DNA from: Deltaproteobacteria bacterium
Lineage (GTDB): Bacteria; Desulfobacterota; Binatia; Binatales; Binataceae
Direction: 5' to 3'
Assembly (NCBI GenBank): GCA_021786815.1
Contig: JAJYMR010000355.1
Coordinates: forward strand, 1 to 17,372
DNA: 17,372 bases
In this document: positions 12,055 through 17,372 of the stretch, one piece after another
How the letters are laid out: every line of letters begins with the position of its first letter
How positions within the stretch are numbered: position 1 is the first letter of the stretch
Notes under the pieces: generated by a model
Seen by the model: only the letters and a program-made list of their open reading frames with translations
What the model was told of the DNA's origin: nothing
Database searches by the model: none
Made by a program: the position numbers and the translations under genes

Positions 12055-13950
12055 CTAACGCGCCGCCATCGCGGGAGCCGCGCCGGAGTTTCCGGTCAGT
12101 TGCTGCGCGGCGTTGGGCGGATAGAGTTCGAAGAATTTCTCCAGCACGTCATGGACGATCGGCCCCGCCGAGCTTCCACCGTGTCCGCCGTGCTCGATTA
12201 CGCACGCAACGGCGATTTGCGGATGGTCCTCGGGCGCGAACGCGACGAGCCATCCGTGGTCGCGGTACTTGACCGGGATTTCGCCCTCCGGCTCGCCGGC
12301 GCGCACGCCGGCTTTGCCCGCGCCAATCACCTGCGCGGTGCCGGTTTTGGCGCACACGGTGACGTTCGGCAGCCGGACGCGATGCGCGGTGCCCCAGGGG
12401 CTGTTGACCACGCCCGCCATCGCGTCGCGGATGGTTTCGAGGTACTTGGGGTCGATATTCAGCCGCGCTTCGACCACCGGAGGATAGGACTTGATGACGT
12501 GGCCGTCGAGCCCTTCGACATAGTGGACGAATTGCGGCTTGTAACGGACGCCACCGTTGGCGATTTCCGAGACAACTTCCGCCATTTGGAGCGGCGTAGC
12601 CGCAACGTAGCCCTGTCCGATTGCGACCGAGAGCGTCTCGGCGGGATACCACGGCTGATGATACATGCGCTCTTTCCACGCCGACGACGGCATTATGCCC
12701 GGGCTCTCGCCGTGCAGCTCGATGCCGGTCTTGCGGCCAAGCCCGAGCAGATGCGCCCAGTGCGCGAGCCGGTCGATGCCGAGATGCAGGCCGACGTTGT
12801 AAAAATACACGTCGCACGACGAGACGATCGCGCGATGGAGCGCGATCGTGCCGTGACCGCCCCTGCGCCAGCAATGGTATTCGCGCCCGCCGTACCACAT
12901 CCCGCCCGGGCAGTTGTAAGTCGTTTCGGGCGTGAGCGTTCGCTCTTCCATCCCGGCGACGGAGTCCACCAGCTTGAAGGTCGAACCGGGCGGATAGATG
13001 CCCTGAATGACGCGGTCTTCAAGCGGATGCTCAGGGTCGGTTATCAGCTTGCGCCAGTTGGCCGGGGTGATGCCGCCGACGAAGATGTTCGGGTCGAAGG
13101 CGGGATGACTGACCATCGCGAGGATATAGCCGGTGTTGGGATCAATCGCGACCAGCGCGCCGTTCTTTCCCTCCATCGCCTGCTCGGCGGCCTGCTGAAC
13201 GTCGAGGTCGATTGTCAGGACGACGCTTTCGCCCTGGTGGTCGGGAATCTCCTTGAGCACCCTGAGCTTGCGCCCGACCGCGTCGACTTCGATTTCCTCG
13301 CCGCCCGCAACGCCGCGCAGGTACGGCTCCCATCCGCGCTCAAGGCCGAACTTGCCGATTTCGTCGCCCATCCGGTAGTTGGCCAGGTGCAGAAGGTCGT
13401 TGCGCGAGACCTCGCCCACGTAGCCGAGCAGATGCGCGGCCAGGTCGCCGTAGAGGTAGTGCCGGGCGGGCATTATCTGCAGGCTTACGCCGGGCAGATC
13501 GAGCTGATGGGTTTCGAGCGCGACCACCTGCTGCCAGTCGAGATTTTCATCGACGGTGATCGGGTCGTAGGGCGCTCTGCCGTTCTGCTCGGCCTCAACC
13601 ACCTTGTCGGCGATGTCGTCGTCGCCGAGGAGATCCTGAAGCCTCTCGATGGTCTGTGAAAGATTATCCGAATCCTCGGGAACCACGACCGCGTCGAACG
13701 ACGGGCGAGTGTTGACGAGCGGGCGATGCCGGCGGTCGAAGACCAATCCCCGCGGCGCGGGCAGATGGCGGATGCGGATACGGTTACGGTCGGCGAGTTG
13801 CGCGTATTCCGAGGTCTTGATGACCTGTAGATAGTAGAGACGGGCGCCGACCACCGACATCACGGTCATCATCAGTGCCGAAATGAGCGCGATTCGAGGT
13901 TCAAGCCTCGGAACTGTACGGCGCTTTTTCTTGGGGCGAAACTTCGCCAC
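12055..13950 (-). CDS. mrdA: Penicillin-binding protein 2 (elongation-specific transpeptidase)
   Basis: Class B PBP that crosslinks new peptidoglycan along the side wall with RodA. In its 631 residues a basic cytoplasmic tail (KKKRRTVPR) precedes one membrane helix at about 22-44, followed by the pedestal/dimerisation domain (about 55-230) and the transpeptidase domain (about 260-615). Active-site motifs are Ser323 in PPGSTFKLV (SxxK), Ser378 in SSCDVYFYNV (the SxN position reads SCD, as usual for PBP2) and Lys535 in AKTGTAQV (KTG). GSSAGPIVHDVLEKFFELYP near the end is also typical. It starts with GTG at 13950; the only upstream signal is a weak GGGAA. It lies 40 nt after mreD and 15 nt before rodA. 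Confidence 0.96.
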   Translation of the reverse strand: MAKFRPKKKRRTVPRLEPRIALISALMMTVMSVVGARLYYLQVIKTSEYAQLADRNRIRIRHLPAPRGLVFDRRHRPLVNTRPSFDAVVVPEDSDNLSQTIERLQDLLGDDDIADKVVEAEQNGRAPYDPITVDENLDWQQVVALETHQLDLPGVSLQIMPARHYLYGDLAAHLLGYVGEVSRNDLLHLANYRMGDEIGKFGLERGWEPYLRGVAGGEEIEVDAVGRKLRVLKEIPDHQGESVVLTIDLDVQQAAEQAMEGKNGALVAIDPNTGYILAMVSHPAFDPNIFVGGITPANWRKLITDPEHPLEDRVIQGIYPPGSTFKLVDSVAGMEERTLTPETTYNCPGGMWYGGREYHCWRRGGHGTIALHRAIVSSCDVYFYNVGLHLGIDRLAHWAHLLGLGRKTGIELHGESPGIMPSSAWKERMYHQPWYPAETLSVAIGQGYVAATPLQMAEVVSEIANGGVRYKPQFVHYVEGLDGHVIKSYPPVVEARLNIDPKYLETIRDAMAGVVNSPWGTAHRVRLPNVTVCAKTGTAQVIGAGKAGVRAGEPEGEIPVKYRDHGWLVAFAPEDHPQIAVACVIEHGGHGGSSAGPIVHDVLEKFFELYPPNAAQQLTGNSGAAPAMAAR

Positions 13951-13990
13951 CGGAAGGATTCCCGGAAGAACTGCTACCTATCTTATTTAT

Positions 13991-14497
13991 CTATTCACGC
14001 TCGGCTATCGCACGCAATCCAAGCGCGCGTTTTATGCGCGCGAGAGCCGAAAAAATGGCCGGCGCGAGCGCGGCGCTTATGGCGGCCTGCACCAGCAGCA
14101 TCGGCATCAACTCAGCGAATCCGCTCGGGGTTCCCCTTGTGAACCCCACTCCGATTTGCGCCGCGCCGGTTATCATCGAGCCAACAAACACCGCTACCGC
14201 GCCTACTATCGCGTTGGTCATCATAAGACGCCCTGAAACCTCGTAGGTGAGCAAGTAAACGAGCGTCATGAACAACGCGTCGAGCCCGGCATGGGTGCCC
14301 GACAACGCGTCGGTGGCATAGCCCATCCCAAAGGCGATCGAGGCCGGCAGCGCGCCGTGATGGCGAAGCCCAAGGTCAACGACGAGAATCACCACCAGGT
14401 TCGGCACCAGCGCCCGTACCGGCGACCAGAGCGGAGCCGTCGTCTGGATCGCAAGGCATGCGAGCAGGGCGACACCGAACAGAAGCAGCAGTCGCAC
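13991..14497 (-). CDS. mreD: Rod shape-determining protein MreD
   Basis: Small inner-membrane protein of the elongasome. Its 168 residues form five or six hydrophobic helices, including LLLLFGVALLACLAIQTTAP, LVPNLVVILVVDLGLRHHGA and IAFGMGYATDALSGTHAGLD. The last of these has the G-YxxDxxS-xx-G character seen in MreD. Sequence conservation in this family is low, so position matters: it lies 5 nt after mreC and directly before mrdA. The start codon is GTG at 14497 with no strong Shine-Dalgarno, so translation is probably coupled to mreC. Confidence 0.9.
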   Translation of the reverse strand: MRLLLLFGVALLACLAIQTTAPLWSPVRALVPNLVVILVVDLGLRHHGALPASIAFGMGYATDALSGTHAGLDALFMTLVYLLTYEVSGRLMMTNAIVGAVAVFVGSMITGAAQIGVGFTRGTPSGFAELMPMLLVQAAISAALAPAIFSALARIKRALGLRAIAERE

Positions 14498-14502
14498 CGG
14501 GC

Positions 14503-15357
14503 TTAACTCTTGGGCTTTTTGCCGCTTGTGAGTTTGGGCGGCGTCTGCGTGATCACCAGCACCTGCTCCAGCCTGCGGAAGTTGACCGCCGGCGCGACCG
14601 AGACGTCGAGGAACAGGCCGGGCGCGTCGCGTCCGACCTTCTTGACGGTGCCCACCAGCAATCCGCGCGGAAAGATTCCGTCCAGACCCGAAGTAACCAC
14701 CGTGTCTCCCGGTTTGACGTCGTCGGTGCGGCCGACGTACTTCATGACGAGCCCGCCGTCAAGCACGCCGGCCACAATCCCGCGCGCGCGGCTTCTTTGG
14801 TCGAACGTGTCGAGCGCGGAGTTGTGGTCGTCGATCAGCAACACGCGTGAGGCGTGCGCGCTTGCGGCGATTATCTTGCCGACCACCCCCTCGGCCGATA
14901 TCACCGCCATCCCGGATTCGACGCCGCCGTCGGTTCCCTGGCCCAGGAGGAGCGTGCGCGAGAACCCGCTCGCGTCGCTTCCGATCACGTTGGCGCCCAC
15001 GGCCGAAACTCCGAGCGCCTGCCTGAGTTCGAGCAGCTCCGAAAGCCGGCGATTCTCGGCCTCGAGTTCCGCCAGGCGGGTCTGCTCGGTGCGGACCTGG
15101 GCCAGTTCGAGCTTGAGTTTGCTATTCTCCTTGCGGACATTCACGAGGTCCAGGTAGTCGTGAACCAGCGACGTTCCGCTTTCCGCGAGACCGGTGGTGG
15201 CTACCTGGAAAGGACGCAAGGCTTCCAACAGCATCCTGCCCGGCCACGACGCAACCGCGCCCGGGCCAAGTCCGGTCGAGAGCATGTGCAGCGAAATGAA
15301 CATTAGCGCTCCGCAGGTAATTACCACGCGGTAACGCCACAGAAGGGTTCGCTTCAC
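14503..15357 (-). CDS. mreC: Rod shape-determining protein MreC
   Basis: Bitopic periplasmic scaffold that links the MreB filament to PBP2/RodA. In 284 residues there is a membrane helix at about 10-30, a coiled coil at about 70-112 (ENSKLKLELAQVRTEQTRLA and ELEAENRRLSELLELRQAL), and the beta-rich domain from about 117, with VIGSDASGFSRTLLLGQGTD, GMAVISAEGVVGKI, SRVLLIDDHNSALD and GDTVVTSGLDGIFPRGLLVG, all characteristic. It begins with GTG at 15357 and only a weak AGG upstream. It follows mreB after 54 nt containing a palindrome and overlapping GC-rich hairpins. Confidence 0.94.
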   Translation of the reverse strand: MKRTLLWRYRVVITCGALMFISLHMLSTGLGPGAVASWPGRMLLEALRPFQVATTGLAESGTSLVHDYLDLVNVRKENSKLKLELAQVRTEQTRLAELEAENRRLSELLELRQALGVSAVGANVIGSDASGFSRTLLLGQGTDGGVESGMAVISAEGVVGKIIAASAHASRVLLIDDHNSALDTFDQRSRARGIVAGVLDGGLVMKYVGRTDDVKPGDTVVTSGLDGIFPRGLLVGTVKKVGRDAPGLFLDVSVAPAVNFRRLEQVLVITQTPPKLTSGKKPKS

Positions 15358-15398
15358 TTTAGAGCGACCTGAGCCCCCGGCGCTCGCCCGGGCCTGAC

Positions 15399-15410
15399 CC
15401 GCTTAAGCGG
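15399..15410. repeat. Perfect palindrome CCGCTTAAGCGG between mreB and mreC
   Basis: A 12-bp perfect palindrome one nucleotide past the mreB stop codon, followed on the mRNA by a second self-complementary stretch (GCCCGGGC, 15386-15393). In RNA these could form one or two short stems between the cistrons. It could also be a protein-binding site. There is no U-run, so it is not a normal terminator. Confidence 0.45.
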
Positions 15411-15411
15411 C

Positions 15412-16452
15412 CTACTCGACCGTAACGTCGCGCAGAAGCGAGAGCTCGTCCAATGCCTTTCCGGCACCCATCACCACCGCCGTCAGAGGATCGTCGGCCA
15501 GCATCACCGGCAGCCCGGTTTCCTCGCGCAGCAGCACGTCGAGATTGCGCAGCAGCGCGCCGCCGCCGGCCAGCACGATACCCTTGTCAACGATATCGGA
15601 GGCAAGTTCCGGCGGAGTGCGTTCGAGAGCGATACGGACTGATTCCACCACCTGCCTGACCGGCTCCATCAGGGCTTCGCGAATTTCCTCGTCGGTGATT
15701 TCGATAATCTTGGGCGTTCCGGCGACGAGGTCGCGCCCCTTTATCTCCATCGTCTGGATTTCGTTGCCGGGGTACGCGGAACCGATGGTTATTTTGATGA
15801 GTTCCGCGGTGCGCTCGCCGATGAGCAGATTGTACTTGCGCTTGATGTGCTGGATGATCGCCTCGTCCATCTTGTCGCCGGCCACCCTGACAGAGCGCGA
15901 GAACACCACGCCCGCCAGCGATATGACCGCGACCTCGGTGGTCCCGCCGCCGATGTCGACGATCATGTTGCCGACCGGCTCGGTTATCGGAAGCCCGGCG
16001 CCGATGGCCGCCGCCATCGGTTCTTCGATAAGATAGACCTCGCGCGCGCCCGCCGACTCGGCCGACTCGCGCACTGCGCGCTTCTCGACCGCGGTGATTC
16101 CGAACGGCACGCAAATCACGATACGTGGACGCGGGCGGACCAGAGTCCGGCCGCTGTGAATCTTGCGTATGAAGTAGCTGAGCATCTGCTCGGTGATCTC
16201 GAAGTCCGCGATCACGCCGTCCTTCAGCGGCCTGATGGCTACTATCGAGCCAGGCGTTCGTCCGAGCATTTTCTTGGCCTCGGCGCCGATCGCGAGCACC
16301 CGGCGCGAGCCGCGCGAATCCTTCTGCACCGCGACCACCGAAGGTTCGTTGCAGACGATTCCTTCGCCCTTGACGTAGATGAGGGTGTTGGCAGTGCCGA
16401 GATCAATCGCAAGGTCGCTCGAGAACCAACCGAAAAGAGAATTCAGTACCAC
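15412..16452 (-). CDS. mreB: Rod shape-determining protein MreB (bacterial actin)
   Basis: Actin-like ATPase that forms membrane-bound filaments directing side-wall synthesis. The 346 residues carry all nucleotide-binding elements: phosphate-1 SSDLAIDLGTANTLIYVKGE (from residue 11), connect-1 LIEEPMAAAIGAGLPI, phosphate-2 NMIVDIGGGTTEVAVISLAG and the adenosine motif GIVLAGGGALLRNLD. Hydrophobic MVLNSLFGWFS at the N terminus fits membrane attachment. The start is GTG at 16452, with GGAG 5 nt upstream, the best ribosome-binding site in the cluster. It is the first gene of the operon. The 233-bp region upstream (16453-16685), shared with the divergent ppiD-like gene, must hold its promoter, but I see no clear -35/-10 pair on the minus strand. 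Confidence 0.97.
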   Translation of the reverse strand: MVLNSLFGWFSSDLAIDLGTANTLIYVKGEGIVCNEPSVVAVQKDSRGSRRVLAIGAEAKKMLGRTPGSIVAIRPLKDGVIADFEITEQMLSYFIRKIHSGRTLVRPRPRIVICVPFGITAVEKRAVRESAESAGAREVYLIEEPMAAAIGAGLPITEPVGNMIVDIGGGTTEVAVISLAGVVFSRSVRVAGDKMDEAIIQHIKRKYNLLIGERTAELIKITIGSAYPGNEIQTMEIKGRDLVAGTPKIIEITDEEIREALMEPVRQVVESVRIALERTPPELASDIVDKGIVLAGGGALLRNLDVLLREETGLPVMLADDPLTAVVMGAGKALDELSLLRDVTVE

Positions 16453-16646
16453 GGGGTCTCCGCCTTTTGCCTGAACGCCGCAGGCACGGAAATTAGCGAA
16501 CCGAATATGCCGGAAAAGCGTCGCTGTTCGTCACACATGATGCCGCCGAGCGGGTTCCGACACCCAAAATTCACGGTTTAAGCGATGCTTTCGCGCCCTT
16601 TGGAGAAGCTAACAGACGATCGTTGGAGCAAGCAAGCAGGCCCCAA

Positions 16647-16676
16647 TTGCGGGGCGAAAAGTCCCTCAAGTATGAT
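16647..16676 (+). promoter_or_regulatory. Candidate promoter of the PpiD-like gene
   Basis: TTGCGG (16647-16652), an 18-bp spacer and TATGAT (16671-16676, five of six consensus bases) lie just before the gene. Only 9 nt separate the -10 box from the ATG at 16686, so the transcript would start within a few bases of the start codon. Confidence 0.45.
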
Positions 16677-16685
16677 TGAAACGCC

Positions 16686-17372
16686 ATGCTCGACCTGATG
16701 CGGCGATACGCCTATTCCTGGACGACCCGGATTGTCCTGATCCTCATCATCGGCGTCTTCATGTTCTGGGGCGTCGGTACCGGGTTCTTCTCCACCGTAC
16801 ATCCGATAGCGAGTGTCAACGGGCACAGGATTCTGCCCGATGAAGTCGACCGCGAAGCCGGCCGGATCCAGCAAAGCCTGCAGAACCTTTACGGCGCGAA
16901 CGCCGCCGCCGTGCTCAAGAGGATCAACCTGCGCGAAGAGGCGCTCGACCGGATCATCAACAACCACCTGCTCAAAGAAGAGGCCCTCCACATCGGCATC
17001 CAGATCAGCAAAACCCAACTCGAGCAGAAGATCGCTTCCGAGCCCGCCTTCCAGGTCGATGGCCATTTCGATTTCCGCGAGTATCAGGCGGTCCTGCGCC
17101 AGAACCTGAACATGCTGCCCAACGAGTTCGAGTCCGCGATGCGGGCGCAGATGGTGCAGGACGCACTCAGGCATATGGTCATGCAGGCGGTCCCGGTGAG
17201 CGAGTCCGAGGCGCGCCAGGTCTTCAATCTCCAGAACGAAACCGTCTCGGTCGCCTATATCGAAGTTCCCTACCAGAACTTCATGGCCGGAATATCGCCG
17301 ACCGACAAGCAGGTCGAGCAATATTACCAGGCCCATCGCGACTCTTTTCGCGAACCCGAGCGCATCTTCGCG
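16686..17372 (+). CDS. PpiD/SurA-type periplasmic folding chaperone, N-terminal part (cut by window end)
   Basis: The reading frame stays open for 229 codons to the window end. It begins MLDLMRRYAYSWTTRIVLIL, then IIGVFMFWGVGTGFF, the typical PpiD start: a short cytoplasmic tail and one membrane anchor at about residues 14-34. A SurA_N-like helical chaperone domain follows (about 42-200), with ASVNGHRILPDEVDREAGRI, INLREEALDRIINNHLLKEE and AFQVDGHFDFREYQAVLRQN. A parvulin PPIase domain is expected beyond the window; its presence cannot be judged here. PpiD assists proteins emerging from the Sec translocon. The ATG at 16686 gives the exact family start, but no Shine-Dalgarno is present. It diverges from mreB. 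Confidence 0.9.
   Translation, partial: MLDLMRRYAYSWTTRIVLILIIGVFMFWGVGTGFFSTVHPIASVNGHRILPDEVDREAGRIQQSLQNLYGANAAAVLKRINLREEALDRIINNHLLKEEALHIGIQISKTQLEQKIASEPAFQVDGHFDFREYQAVLRQNLNMLPNEFESAMRAQMVQDALRHMVMQAVPVSESEARQVFNLQNETVSVAYIEVPYQNFMAGISPTDKQVEQYYQAHRDSFREPERIFA

Noticed and set aside
12100..13659. 519-codon open frame on the plus strand opposite mrdA
   Set aside because: It lies entirely within a clear PBP2 gene. The translation is rich in Arg, Asp and Val with no recognisable domain, as expected for the antisense shadow of a GC-rich gene.
16578..17336. 252-codon minus-strand frame opposite the PpiD-like gene
   Set aside because: The plus strand carries the exact PpiD N terminus and membrane anchor, and stays open to the window end.
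1..17372. Mobile element, defence system, biosynthetic cluster or CRISPR array
   Set aside because: No transposase, integrase, toxin-antitoxin pair, nuclease-helicase set, NRPS/PKS or regularly spaced repeats were seen. The genes are ordinary metabolic, transport and cell-envelope genes.

Overview
The window is a stretch of GC-rich bacterial chromosome from a Gram-negative, rod-shaped organism. The evidence is a complete mreB-mreC-mreD-mrdA-rodA elongasome cluster, a PpiD/SurA-type periplasmic chaperone, a lipoprotein with a lipobox, and an Amt transporter with a cleavable signal peptide. The mix of ETF, acyl-CoA dehydrogenase, IclR, VOC and DUF4382 genes would suit a deltaproteobacterium-like or Binatota-like lineage. 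That placement is an impression from gene content, not a measured assignment. I see no rRNA, tRNA, CRISPR array, insertion sequence, integrase, phage gene or attachment site. The window looks like ordinary chromosome with good operon structure.

Layout. (1) 19-1433: a VOC-fold metalloenzyme diverges from an IclR regulator. (2) 1591-3404: etfB-etfA, with a candidate promoter and a strong terminator. (3) 3657-5297, minus strand: a secreted DUF4382 lipoprotein with its own GNRA-capped terminator. (4) 5496-7609: a CxxCxxCC (YkgJ-type) protein diverges from a secernin-like C69 hydrolase across 53 bp. (5) 7714-8898: an acyl-CoA dehydrogenase followed by a terminator. (6) 9142-10479: an ammonium transporter with a structured leader and a possible sigma-54 promoter. 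(7) 10569-16452, all minus strand: mreB, mreC, mreD, mrdA and rodA, then an 81-residue unknown protein that appears to have its own promoter. (8) 16686 to the window end: the N-terminal part of a PpiD-like chaperone, diverging from mreB.

How the genes work together. ETF carries electrons from acyl-CoA dehydrogenases to the quinone pool, so etfBA and the dehydrogenase at 7714 can serve one pathway although they lie about 4 kb apart. The IclR and VOC genes upstream may belong to the same catabolic theme, but no substrate can be read from sequence. MreB, MreC, MreD, PBP2 and RodA form the cell-elongation peptidoglycan synthesis machine. The PpiD-like protein helps fold proteins that leave the inner membrane.

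I did not find a convincing new multi-gene system. The points most worth a second look are non-coding or small: the amt leader (sigma-54-like element, start-site inverted repeat and nested hairpin), the promoter-equipped 81-residue protein after rodA, the palindrome between mreB and mreC, and two genes that may be translated without a leader.
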